Below the pieces are notes generated by a model, which was given only the letters and a program-made list of their open reading frames with translations, had not been told where the DNA came from and did no database searches. 64,000 nt of DNA from Liopterus haemorrhoidalis (taxonomy: Eukaryota > Arthropoda > Insecta > Coleoptera > Dytiscidae). Where the stretch lies: contig OZ020624.1 of NCBI GenBank assembly GCA_963971575.1, forward strand, positions 9,138,625-9,202,624, given 5' to 3'. Of this stretch, positions 11,515 to 22,930 are shown piece after piece. A program made the position numbers and the translations under genes. Position 1 is the stretch's first letter; every line of letters begins with the position of its first letter.

Positions 11515-12985
11515 TTTTATCTAACAAGCATATAATGTAGGTCATATTACACGAGGATAAAACCATCCGAGCCATAGGTGAGGGTTTAAACAGAAATTCT
11601 GAGCGACAATTGTAAAACTTCAGAACTGACGTCATCAAGATAGCTGCCGAATCATCAGAGATGACATATCGTCGGCTGAAAATAATAAGGTTGTATGTCG
11701 AAGTGTATTACATTTGAGAAAACAAGTTTCAAAAATTTTGACATGGAAAAAACCAATATAAGGTTACAATACAAGGAAGAAATTTTTTTAATAACTATAT
11801 ATTGATATGTTATTGTCATTAACGCATTATTTTGAAAAAAAATTTTTTTGAATAATACCATTTTAAGAATTTGAAAAATGAACATACAACTTTGTGATTA
11901 AGAAAAATCCGAAACTTAGTACCTTAACGTTACATACAGCTTTGTAGTTCAAAGTAATATCGGGGGGAAATTCAGTTTATAGGTAAAGCTTCAGTTTTTA
12001 AGTTTCTGAAAATTGTTAAAAAGGTACCAGAAAAGGTAAAAGAAATGTTAGTCACGTATTAAATTTTTATTTGATTAAATAACACAAATTAAATAATATG
12101 CTTGCAAAATAATAACAAATTAATCATTAATCTTACAAAAAATTAAGATAAATTAAGATAATTTGAACTGAAATTGAAACATTCGAAATAAAAAAAAATT
12201 AAACGAAATAAATTGTATTTTCATTATTTTCTTGAGATTTACTTTCTTGGCAATATTGTTTCATAATAAGATTTATCCATAGTAGGCATCCAATCCAGCA
12301 TAGATTTTAAAGCGATTACCTTGTTTTCTGGTAACGGATTTTTATTTGTAGAAACCTTAATGTCTTTAAATATATTTAACAAGTCTTCAAGACCTTGTTT
12401 TATTCTTTTTAATATTTTTTTGTAACCCAGGTGCCCGAAAAAGATTATATTTAACATAAAAGATGTATGTCAAACATACAACCATAAATTATGAATTAAA
12501 AGAAAACAATTAAAATACAAGGGTGTATGTTTTAACATACAACTATGTTTTGTAAGTTTTCTATTTTTTAAGACATACAACTATGGTTTTCTGCTTTTTT
12601 CTCCGACACCGGTAATGCTATCTTATGGAAATTATTGGAACAAGTAGGTTACGTGACATACAACTCTATAGTATTGAAAAGTGCATTTGACAAAAAATGT
12701 CACATATAACCTTATTATTTTCAGCCGACGATATCACCTGATTGTAACCTATAACAATATTTAACATACTATTATTTATTGTTTTATTTATTATAAATTA
12801 TAAATAATATTCTAGTTATAAAGATGGGCGCAAATAGCCATTGTTGTGGAGTGTCAAACATTTGAACTAAATAACTTACTAAAAAAAACTTGTGTATAAA
12901 ATTGATTGATGAGCACGCATACGCGTGCCATTATGCACCGCGTGAAATATGAGCAGCTTTATGTATTTACAGTTGGACACATAAT
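11515..12985 (+). repeat. dispersed repeat L, copy 1, split by a MITE
   Basis: 11515-11665 and 12735-12985 together match the continuous copy at 41512-41937, sharing for example AACTTCAGAACTGACGTCAT and TTATGTATTTACAGTTGGAC. The 11666-12734 element therefore inserted into it. Confidence 0.7.
11666..12734. mobile_element. TIR element inserted in repeat L, about 1.07 kb
   Basis: Ends are inverted: ATATCGTCGGCTGAAAATAA at 11666 and the reverse complement ending at 12734, continuing for about 30 bases. ACATACAAC motifs recur near both ends. A 72-codon minus-strand frame (12239-12457) was not recognised. The superfamily is not determined. Confidence 0.75.
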
Positions 12986-14206
12986 GCATTGCATATCTTA
13001 TGCTAGTAGATAAATATATTTATCGAATATTTTAACCCCTATTCAGTTTATTAATCTGCACAAGGTTTCCAATTATAAAGAACATTATCTTGAAATTAAA
13101 ATTGTGTAAATTGTGTAATTTTTTAACCATCACCTTCATCGTTTTGCTTGGTCAACTAATCTCATTTATGTTCTTAAACTTTAGTTTTATTTTGTTCTAT
13201 AAACATGGTTTAATAAAATTTAGAACCGTTCAAATCACGACTAATAGAAGCGGAACACAAATTATCTAAGGAATTCTAAAGTGATAAACCTGTGCTATTT
13301 GTTACGCTTCAACAATAATTATCTTATTAATTTTATTTTTATTTGTGAGAAAACTAAAAAAATATAATGAATAAATATGAAGATAAATGAATAATAAATA
13401 ATAAGATTAGATAAAAAATATATAAACTAAATTAAAAATTAAACTTTTTATGAAACCAGAATTTTAAATTGCAATTTACTTTTGTTACATTTAAGAAACA
13501 TAAAATTAAATATTATTTTAAAGTATATCTTAATTGTTGTTTAATCTTATAAAGTTATCTTTAAAACGTCATGATGAATATAAAATTTAAATAAGCCACG
13601 CTATTTGTGATACACATAAGGAACAAGGACTTCTAGTCCACCCCACGATCTGTTATAGTGACTGATATTATACAATCACTTTTCCGCATGGACGACAATC
13701 ATTTTAATTGAATATAACATGTGTGACTGAATGGAGTGGACTTGTTCACTTACTGGAGCCGCCACTATCTGCATTACGCATCATAGAGATCGCAAAATAT
13801 AGAGAACAAAAATAAATAGTTATTGCAAAAGGCACACAGAAACATGAGACATATGTTCATGTTCTTATTCAAATTCTAATACTTATAAGGAAACCTTTCT
13901 TATTCTAACAATGTAATGTGTAAGTCAAAAGTGCTTATTTAAGAAGGCAGCAGTATTGATAATTTCTGTCTAAACCAACAACCTGGTTAATCTTGTTCTT
14001 AATTTTAAGAAAAGCCTTAGATACCTTTAGGGTGACTCAATATGTATTACAATATTTTAGGATACGGCTTGATTATTTCAAATAATCTTGGATAGTCTTG
14101 TTTTCTTAATATTTCTGTATGCGGTGGAAACGTGCAATTCGTCAAAGCGGCAAAAATAGTGGCATTCTAATGTCCGGTTACTTAAGATTTAAGAACAAGT
14201 TAAATA
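12986..14206. other. AT-rich intron
   Basis: No gene recognised. 13610-13800 is slightly less AT-rich but has no identifiable feature. Confidence 0.4.
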
Positions 14207-14946
14207 CGAGGGATGTTTCCTAAATTCTGGGAATTGTGCTATAATTAAATTACGCAGAACTTATAGGTAATGTTATTGGTGCCAGACAAGTCTTGACATG
14301 TTTATGCAACTATCTAGTGCAATATTGTTCAGTTTGATTTAGGTGTTCGACTGATATAGACGCGTTTTCATAGCACTAGTTTTGTAACCATGGAAGACGC
14401 AGCAAAATCTCAAAAAGCAATAATTTTCTTTTTGTGGAAAGAAAGTGTGAAAACATCAGAAATTATTCAGCGTCTGCAAGGAGTATTTGGTGAGTCTGTA
14501 GAATCCAAAAGTACTGTTTATCGGTGGATCGATCGTTTTAAAACCGGTAGAACATGACTAGAAGACGATCCACGCAGTGGGCGCCCAAGCACGTCGGTAA
14601 ATGAAAGAAACATTACTGCCGTCGAAGACCTACTGAAAGAGGACAGGCGAATGACTATTCGTCAAATTAGTGTGCGCCTAGGGATAGGTACACGACAAGT
14701 TCATGACATCTTGCATGATTGTTTGGGCGAAACCTTGCTGCGCTGGGTGCCAAGGCTGTTGGGACCAGAACAGAAACTCAAGAGGAAAGTTCTTTGAGGA
14801 CGGCTTAAAAAAATTAGAGTATTGTTGGGATAAATGTATTCAGTTAAATGGAGATTATGTTGAAAAACTACATTGTAATATTGACGAAAATAAGCAATAT
14901 ATTAAAAATTATAGCTAAATTCCCAGAACTTTGGAAACATCCCTCG
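14207..14946 (+). mobile_element. mariner-like element with internal deletion, 740 bp
   Basis: Flanked by TA (14205-14206, 14947-14948). Inverted ends CGAGGGATGTTTCC...TTCTGGGAAT match over about 30 bases. It keeps both termini and the two ends of the transposase gene but has lost the catalytic core, a typical non-autonomous derivative. Confidence 0.88.
14390..14918 (+). pseudogene. mariner-like transposase, N- and C-terminus only
   Basis: ATG 14390. The N-terminal DNA-binding part includes STVYRWIDRFKTGRT, a stop at 14555, then RRMTIRQISVRLGIG and WVPRLLGPEQKLKR. It then jumps to a C-terminal segment ending near KCIQLNGDYVEK. The catalytic D motifs are absent. Confidence 0.85.
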
Positions 14947-16329
14947 TATTCTAACTCGAGTTAAGCCTAACAAAATCAATTTTAGCTTAAGTTAAAGATA
15001 CTTCGAGTTGAAACTTTTTTTAGCAACCGGACATAAATTTATTATATTTATATATATATATTTCGTATGAGAAGCATTCTTTTACCAAAAGAGAAAATAA
15101 TTAAACTCTACAAAGGGTATATAATATATATTCATAAATGTTAGAAATGTTAGGAGAACATCCAGACTGTCCAACCACTGCATGGCATCTGGGAAGATCT
15201 CAATCAGCTCTCCAATACCGCCAGAATCTATGTAGAGGACAATCATTCCAGATATGTTCAGTAGTTTGATCAGAATTGTTATTGTATATATTTTAAAAAT
15301 AAATAAGTTGTACATAAATTCATAATTTCACTTTTATTAATTCATTATTTAAACAAATATTTAAATGTATATTCATAATTAATAAGACTTATTGTATATA
15401 TTTATGTCATTTATTAAAGTTAGAGAGAAAGTGACATGTCTATTTGATACGATATGAAAGAAGCTTAACAAATCGCATGGAAATTTCAAAGGTGTTTTCT
15501 ATATTGACATAACTGAATGCATTTGCATCAGAATGGTCAACCAAATTAAATTTATTATGTCATATTGTGACCTTCAGGAAATTTGAGTTGCAATAAAAAC
15601 TGTGGGTGTGATCACCTACTTATTCCATCATATTTTGGCATGGTTACGCAAGTCTTGACAAGTGTTCGTCAACTACTGAATGCTTCCTCATCCTACAGAT
15701 ACAGTGATATGTGTGTTGGTTGATTTTTTATATTCTTAGGCAGATTATACACAGATTTGTCTGTGTTACACTTTTTAACTGAGTGTATACAGTTCGAGAA
15801 TGTCAGGGAGAGGTTAGGCCTGAACTATGACCTGTCAGTTGCTTTAGGTGACGACAGGGTACTCATGGACAGGCTGATACTCTTCCTGAGAGAATCGAAC
15901 TTATTGTTACTAACTCATATACTTTTTCATATGTATATGAAAGTAAAGTCAGTTATCTATCTAATTTATTTTATGTCCGTTTCTCATATATTAAATTTCT
16001 AATAAATTTTGCAAGAAAATTGAAAATGAAATTTATTTTTGTAATAAACTTGACAGTATAACAATTAGGAATAAATATCTTATGTTTAAACACTGCTATT
16101 ATCATTATTTAATACCTTTAGTTGCTCCACTTTTACTTGAGATTGTATCAAAGTTGTAATTAGTCTATGTCACATTCGGTAATTTGAAATTTTATCTGCA
16201 GAAAAATTTGCAAGATACAACAATGTTATTAATTTATAAAAGTTAATAGATAATATTAATATACCTTTCTAATATGTCATTAGGAAAAACTTCTTTGAAA
16301 TTAGATTAAAATACTAATTTTGTCATTTA
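14947..16329. other. AT-rich intron with small retroelement-like pieces
   Basis: Contains the possible LINE fragment at 15757-15905. A minus-strand frame at 15110-15260 (PDAMQWLDSLDVLLTFL) may be a related tail but is too short to be sure. Confidence 0.35.
15757..15905 (+). pseudogene. possible C-terminal fragment of a retrotransposon polyprotein
   Basis: The frame reads SVLHFLTECIQFENVRERLG, then LILFLRESNLL, resembling the post-RT zinc-binding tail of non-LTR elements (H-x-L-x-x-C followed by a final FLRxxxLL). Only about 50 codons; identification is tentative. Confidence 0.4.
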
Positions 16330-17412
16330 GGGCCGAGAGTTCCAGTTGCTAATAAACTGTCCAATAAGTTTATTAGCAACATAATTTTTTTTCCGAGAGT
16401 TCCACCCCTAAATAGTTATTAGGTTGCTAATAAATAGGCTTATTTGTCTAATAATTTATAGGCAACATGAAGTGCTTAATAAAGTGACATATAACCAAAA
16501 ACAAGTTCGCAAAATGTGTTAATATTTCAATTTTAATTAAAAACCGTATAATTTTAAAAGAATATACGAATGTGTAGTTTTTAAACATTTATATAATGGT
16601 GATTTTAGTGTTTTATATACATTTAAGTTGTATTTTGGCGAAATCGACGATCTGTTTGGGTGAATTTATAAATTATGGACAACCGTTTTTAGAATATTTT
16701 GGGCATTTATTGTAAATGTGATATATAAAGAACAATATATAAATATATATTTTTAAATAAACATTGTCTTTTATTTTTACATATGTATTTATTTCAATTA
16801 CGATTACAACACACTACAAACAATACTTTAAGCATTACTATTTATATAAAAATGATAGAGAATAAGAAGACAGACGCAATTATTGGCAGAATAATAAAGA
16901 TGTGTGGTTGAAAATTGCTGATAAGTTTAATTCATATTGTTTAAGGAATGTAAAATAAAGCAAAATATGGCTGTCTTCTTATTTTCAGTCACTTTTGTAT
17001 TATAAAATGCTATTTTTATTAACTTCTCTTCTATCTATATTGTCCTCTTTTTCTGTGATAAAATTTGTTGAACGCCGTTTAATTGTCATTTTAACAGTAA
17101 CACAAAAAATATACGTAATGTCATTGAATGTCAAGTCAAACTATTTAATGTCAAAATATTTAATGTCAAAATATTCAGTGTCAAAATTTCATCTCACTTT
17201 AGCTCTACAAATTTACGTATAGCTCTATCCCTCTTGCACCGTGTTACTATCTTCATAAGAAATACCAATGCAAAAACAAAAAATTATGTTGCTAAAAAAC
17301 TATTAGAAGGATTTTGTAACTTGGAAATCACCAATAAATTTATTAGCTTCATAAATATATTATGTGTCAAATAACTATTAGGGAGTTTATTAGGAACTGG
17401 AACTCTCGGCCC
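16330..17412. mobile_element. PIF/Harbinger-like non-autonomous element, 1,083 bp
   Basis: Flanked by TTA on both sides (16327-16329, 17413-17415). Ends GGGCCGAGAGTTCCAGTT and the inverted copy match for about 33 bases. Subterminal TTATTAGCAAC-like repeats occur at both ends. Near 17120-17190 a short tandem repeat TATTTAATGTCAAAA occurs. The 3-bp TWA duplication is the Harbinger hallmark; no transposase was recognised. Confidence 0.8.
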
Positions 17413-17717
17413 TTAGTTTGATACACAGTGTGATGGAAAAAGGGATGCCATTCACCGATTGCGGAGCTTCCAACATTGAAGCATAGTTTTTCAAGGTGTC
17501 AATACATTTGTGCCGCGTCTAAGAGATCTTCCAATATTGGAATGTGCCATCGCCACATTCCGTCTTCTAAACTATACGTCCAATGTAACTGTTTCAGTCT
17601 GCCACTGTCTCTCGAGTTTCTTGTCGGTGCACGGAAAGTTAAAATTATTTATTGTACAAGAATGCGACTTCAAATATTTAAAGAAAGAAAAATATTGGCA
17701 TAATAATTGTATTTGAG

Positions 17718-17766
17718 TGAGGACCTTTGTTTTAGGTTATTACTTGGATTTTAGAAGTGGGCACCT
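17718..17766. repeat. 40-bp hairpin minisatellite, copies left of A2
   Basis: GAGGACCTTTGTTTTAGGTT, then TTACTTGGATTTTAGAAGTG; same unit as 18896-19040. CACTT...AAGTG forms a small stem. Confidence 0.7.
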
Positions 17767-18892
17767 TTTTAGGGTTTTGTAGGTATGACCAAAAAACCCT
17801 TATACCGTCATTTTGTCGTCTGTCTGTCTGTCTGTCTGTCTGTTCGGTAAAAATTGTAGCCAAACGGCTAAACCTAGAGAGTTGAAAATTGGCATGCTTG
17901 TACAACTTTTTGACCCGCACATAGGAAAAATACTAAAACATCTAAAAAACATATCCCCCTAAAAATATAAACAAATATGTGCTCATCGAAAAAAAAAATA
18001 TTTTTTTAAAATTCTGAGTAGGGTATCAAATGAAAGCCCTTAGTACGTGGATTAACGATCAAAATTTAATTTTTACAAAATAAATTATTTTGACACGATT
18101 TTTACCAAAATTGTGCAAAAAAATTTTTGTCCCACACCCTGTAGCCCAGATGGTTTAAACTAAAAATGTGAAAAAATTCTAAGTAATGTATAATGGTGTG
18201 AATCGGAATAGTACAACAGGAATTTTTGATCAGATTATGTTTTCGGAAAATAACGCATTTTTTGTGTTTTTTGGTTGACGATGCATACATGTTATACTCT
18301 TATAACACACTAAGTTGATAAGCGTTTGGTGGTCTAGTGGCTCAGTTGCTCGACAACCACACCGGATCGTTATTCACTACACAGGTTCGTTCCTGGCTTG
18401 TGGAGTCAATTTTATTTTTTGTTTTTTTTTTTCATATTTATTATGTTTAAATTAATTTGTTAAAATTCTAGTTATATTTTAGCACATTTTGAATTTAATT
18501 TTCAAGAGCGTAAATTTAATAACCAATTGGAATTATATTTTCATTCTGTGTCATTTATACGAAGCCAGAGGGGCGGAGCGTATGATTTAAGACAACCAAT
18601 GAAAGCCATAGGCCCAATTTTCAAAATCATAATGAACCTTGTTATATAAAAAAAAATACTGCACTTATTTAGAAACCTAAATAATGATATTAGGTATTCG
18701 AATTAAAATTAACAAAAAAATATTTTAACATAAAATTTGTTTTTAAAGCTCTGAGATTAACAGACGATAAATTATTTTAAAAAGATCGTTCATTTTGCCG
18801 TGGTTACTACAAAGCATGGCGCAGCATGCCGCCTTCACTTATTATATACCTGCGAAACCCTGCAATGTGTGAAAATTCACACTTCACATCAA
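17766..18892 (+). mobile_element. family A repeat, copy A2, full length
   Basis: Left end AGGGTTTTGTAGGTAT (17771-17786), also able to fold with AAAACCCT at 17793-17800. A (GTCT)n follows at 17820-17843. Right end ATACCTGCGAAACCCT (18847-18862), then palindrome GTGTGAAAATTCACAC (18867-18882). It sits inside a 40-bp minisatellite seen on both sides. No protein is encoded. Confidence 0.85.
18328..18411 (+). ncRNA. tRNA-like Pol III module in copy A2
   Basis: A-box-like TGGTCTAGTGG (18330-18340), B-box-like GGTTCGTTCC (18384-18393, one base short of consensus), T-run at 18422-18432. The sequence between the boxes differs from other copies. No complete cloverleaf. Confidence 0.5.
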
Positions 18893-19107
18893 TTTTTCTT
18901 TTAGGCTATCACTTGAATTTTAAAAGTGAGGATCTTTTTTTAGGTCAACACTTGGATTTCAAAAGTGAGAACTATTTTTTTTATGTCATCACTTGTATTT
19001 TAGAAGTGATGACCTTTTTTTTAGGACATCACTTGCATTATATAGTGTTGCGGGGGCCCAATTATACAATCTTGTCCAGGGCCCGAAAAAAGCTAATTAC
19101 GACCCTG
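18893..19107. mobile_element. fragment of a hAT-like element carrying the 40-bp array
   Basis: Units of about 40 bp (CACTTGGATTTCAAAAGTGA type, 18896-19040) are followed by a GC-rich stretch and the terminus AATTACGACCCTG (ends 19107). A-family copy A2 interrupts it on the left. The partner end was not found. Confidence 0.5.
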
Positions 19108-19697
19108 CTCCTGGCCATTAAGTTGTTAGAAAATCATGTTAATTCTTAACGAAACTGTACTTATCTAATAATATATCACCAAGTTGTCAGTCTTTAATAT
19201 CTATTGCATAAGTTGTCCTTAGCAGAAAAATATATAGCAGTATTGTTTACCATTCTAGTTAATAAAATAAAAATTATCTTCATTTATAAGGCCCAAGGTT
19301 AAATGAATATTCCGATTCACATTGGTAACATGAGTACACTGCAGTAAACTACTCTAGAACAAATACATTTCTTGAACAAAACAACTATATTCTGCAACTA
19401 TCAGGATGTGGGACTGATAACAATGCCTCGTAAGAACACATAAATTATGGCTTATATTCCCATATAATAGGTATACCGTTTTGATCATAAAGCTATTAAT
19501 ATGTGGAGGAGACACTTCTTACAAATTGACGCAGTTGTTGAATAGTTGTGGTAACAATACGTCGGACTGTCCTTTATTATTTGTTTTGTCATTTATAGTA
19601 CAGAAATTTAGTTTTCGTTAGTTAGTTAGTTAAATTTTTTTGGCGCAGAGCAACAAAGGCTATTTGCGCCTAACGCAGCCCATTTAAATGACTAGAC
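19108..19697. other. AT-rich intron
   Basis: Nothing recognised. Confidence 0.35.
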
Positions 19698-19959
19698 TAG
19701 GGTGACCATTCGTCCGCTTTTTGCGGGACAGTCCCGCATTTTGATTCGGTGTCCCGCATTAAGATGCGTCCCGCAAAAGTCCCGCATTCTAAAATTTTGT
19801 CCCGCATTGTAACTTGTATTTGAGGACCTTTTTTTTTGCTCTTCACTTGGATTTGGGATGTGAGGACCTTTTTTTTGTTTGCTCTTCACTTATATTTGGG
19901 AAGTGACGACCTTTTTTTGCTCCGTCCTGCATTGCCTTCTTAAGAAAATGGTCACCCTA
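19698..19959. mobile_element. MITE with internal 40-bp minisatellite, 262 bp
   Basis: TAGGGTGACCAT (19698-19709) is inverted at 19948-19959. GTCCCGCATT repeats follow the left end. The 40-bp hairpin unit (TCTTCACTTGGATTTGGGAT type) occurs about three times at 19811-19918. Flanking TA could be the target duplication. Confidence 0.65.
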
Positions 19960-20123
19960 TAATACATAGAAAACATTTTACGAAGCCATGTAGTTGGTTT
20001 AAAGACACACAGATGTCGGACTATTCGTAAGACATTAATTTCTAACTTGCTGTGAACGGTACGTAGAACTTTAAAACAATGCATAGAAACATAACTAACA
20101 GCGTAACAAAGAACAGTCTACAA
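19960..20123 (+). repeat. dispersed repeat K, copy 1
   Basis: The reverse complement matches 25795-25985 (for example AATGCATAGAAACATAA and TATGAAGC/TACGAAGC segments). It is interrupted at 20124 by a hAT-like element; the match resumes at 21171 (CTCTGAATGCGGCTTTAT). Confidence 0.65.
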
Positions 20124-21170
20124 TAGGGTTGTAAATCGAAGGCAAAACATCGATGTTGAACATCGATGTTAACATCGGCGCTGAAACATCGATGTTGAAA
20201 AAACATCGAAGGGATAACATCGATGTATCGGAAACATCGATGTTTTATTAAATATTAAAAAAAACTATTTTTTTATATTATATAGGTTTTATTTAATAAT
20301 ATAAAGATAAAATACGAAAAAAAGTAACATATAATACGAAAAAAAGTAACATATAATACACAAAAAGCATTTATTAAATTTTTAAATAGATTGTGTAACA
20401 GACACATTCAAATGTCTCGCCGCTGCTTATAACCGTTTGGAACAGCTTATATAAGCCGTTCACTTTTGTAAGGACAAACTAAATCTGGTTATTTTGGTGA
20501 TTTTTATAGTGTATTACTGACTTTTATAAACTTGGTTATATTGTAAAAAGGGCTTTACAGTTTGTTTTATTTTAGGTTAGTATTATATTTACAAAATATT
20601 TAAGATGTCACTATTCAAAATGAAATATGACAAACGATATTTTTTTAAATGACATTTAAATGACGGCACGTTGCCGTTCCGTCGGCGTTCTTACTGAAAT
20701 ACTGCCAATATATACTTTTTGGCGGCATTTTTAGCAAGTAACAATAGATTATTTCTATTAAATTTCACTTTATTTACCTCGATCACTTATACAAAAAATG
20801 GCTCGACAACAAAACTCAAAGAGCAACAAGTGTTGGTTTCGTTCGTCGTTGTCATTATTTGCAAAAATTAGAAGTTTCTTCTTATTCTGCTAACTGCTTA
20901 GAAGAATAAGAACTAATACTATTAGTATTGTTATATTACAATAGATGGCGCTTATATTTTGTGCACTAATTTTAATAAAAATTAAAATTTTAAGATTCCA
21001 GCGCCTCTAGCGGTAGTTTCTGAATTTCAAAGTTCAAAACATCGACATCGGTAGCAGACATCGATGTTTTATCGATACTATCGCCACCTGAACATCGATG
21101 GTAAAAACATCGATGTTTTCAGGAGAGACATCGATGTTATCGATACATCGATGTTTTTTTCCCATCCCTA
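20124..21170. mobile_element. hAT-like non-autonomous element with ATCGATGT arrays
   Basis: Ends TAGGGTTG (decayed) and CCCATCCCTA, the TAGGGATGGG hAT-type terminus. Both subterminal regions (20140-20245 and 21040-21160) are packed with AACATCGATGTT palindromes, a plausible transposase-binding array. No transposase remains. Confidence 0.75.
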
Positions 21171-21200
21171 CTCTGAATGCGGCTTTATGATTTCTATTTC

Positions 21201-22091
21201 GTTCTAGAAACTGTCCGATCACTCGTATTTTCATTGTTGTGAAATGGGATTATAGATTTTGAAAACAAAATATTATATTGAATTAACTCACACCGGACTG
21301 AACATTATTTTTTCTCTGCGTCGAATCATAGTTCCCGAATATGATAAATATTAATTTAAAAGCCTTATAGCAAACGATTACTACTATAAATACAAGTTAT
21401 GAATGAACCTACTACAAGGAACAATTCATTTTAAAAAATCTTCATTTTAATATCTCTCATATAATTTATTATCCTGTTATACAACTTACCGAGTTATGAG
21501 TCAAATTTAGAATAATGCATTTCTATGTCCAGTAATATTTACATAAAAACCTGTGAGTTTTATGAATTTTAACCGGTATATTTTAATGTTACCACACCTG
21601 ATTTCAACAAATGGAGTAAGGACATGTTGACACTTGTACGTTTGTATTATTTAACATAAAAAATACATTACATGATTTTTAATTGGTATTTATAATGAAA
21701 GAATGGAGAGAAAATTGTAATTGCTAGAGGTATGGATGCTGATTTATAGACAAAACTGTTGAAAGAAATGTACAGTTTCAATGAAAAGGAAATAGGGAAA
21801 CTATTAAATTATCAGGCTTGGAAATGGAACATGGACTTAAAATTTGTAATATTTTAAATAACAGTAAATCACTTACATAAGCTATAAATCACCAGGAAAA
21901 TGTACCTATACTTTGTGTTATGAAAGAAATATAGAAAAGACCTTGCCAATAAATTGAGATATGAGATTTATAGAAGATTTATTAAAACATGAAACGTTTT
22001 ACTTGTCTTTTGACCTATATAATAGATCCTGCAATTCTTCAGGTTCAATAATATGCTTCAACGACATGTCGACATCTGGCATGGTTCATTG
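21201..22091. other. AT-rich intron
   Basis: Nothing recognised. Confidence 0.4.
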
Positions 22092-22427
22092 CTATAGTGC
22101 GTTCGAAGGTGAGTTTGCAGTATAGCTCTTATGGAAAATGGGAGCGGTGTTGCCAAATGTTGTAAAAGTGTCAAATGTGTCAATTATAATAATATGAAAA
22201 ACTCGTATGATTTACAAAAATCAACTCTTATAAAACTCAAAATAACACTCATCAAAAACAAATGGCCATTTGTAGAATACTGCGTCTTCACAGATCAGCG
22301 CGTTTTAGAGCTGGCAACGTCGACAAGCAAGAAAAGGATAGTGTCATTGTGTAAACCCATTAGAGAGTATGAAAAAGAACTACTCCATATGCCCTGTACT
22401 GCAAACTCACCTTTGAACGCACTATAG
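22092..22427. mobile_element. MITE, 336 bp
   Basis: Inverted ends of 31 bases with one mismatch: CTATAGTGCGTTCGAAGGTG at 22092 and the reverse complement ending at 22427. A 98-codon plus-strand frame (22131-22427) spans it and runs into the right end. It may be the coding relic of a longer parent, but I do not recognise it. Superfamily unknown. Confidence 0.75.
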
Positions 22428-22442
22428 AGCTAATCAGACCTA

Positions 22443-22584
22443 TTCTGTAACTCTGTTACTATGATCATTGTAACTAAATTTGTCCCTATGAGCAAGGTCA
22501 GTTACTATCATAAATGAAAGTCATTATACTTTTTATAACATTTTATCTTGTAGTAACGTTACTACACAGTAAATTTTTACAGAA
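22443..22584. mobile_element. small MITE, copy 1 (142 bp)
   Basis: Ends TTCTGTAA (22443) and TTACAGAA (22584); about 85 percent identical by eye to 22749-22885. Confidence 0.65.
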
Positions 22585-22748
22585 TTGATCTGATTATTCT
22601 GCTTCAGCTTTTTCCGAAAGTCTGGTTTGCACCAACGTGTTCAGAAAATCTTTCCACAGGTTAAAGCTTTGTTTTTATGCCTTAAAATTCATATTTTTTT
22701 TTTTATAAAACAACCCACAGACTCTGTCTACTCAGACAAACACACCAG

Positions 22749-22885
22749 TTCTGTAACTCAGTTACTATGATCATAGGAACAAAATATGTCACTATGAGCA
22801 AGGTACTATCATGAATGAAAGTAATTATACTTTTTATAATATTTTATCTTGTAGTAACGTTACTACACAGTAAATTTTTACAGAA
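22749..22885. mobile_element. small MITE, copy 2 (137 bp)
   Basis: Same family and orientation as 22443-22584, including TATCTTGTAGTAACGTTACT near the right end. Confidence 0.65.
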
Positions 22886-22930
22886 TAGGAGATACGCATA
22901 AAAGTTATATTTCCTTAAAACTACATTTTT

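Noticed and set aside
17820..17843. CRISPR-like direct repeats among the TCTG tracts and 40-bp units
   Set aside because: Simple microsatellites and a eukaryotic minisatellite; no unique regular spacers and no cas genes.
20799..20890. Short frame starting ATGGCTCGACAACAAAAC inside the hAT-like element as a transposase start
   Set aside because: Only about 30 codons, no BED-finger or hAT motif, so not supported.
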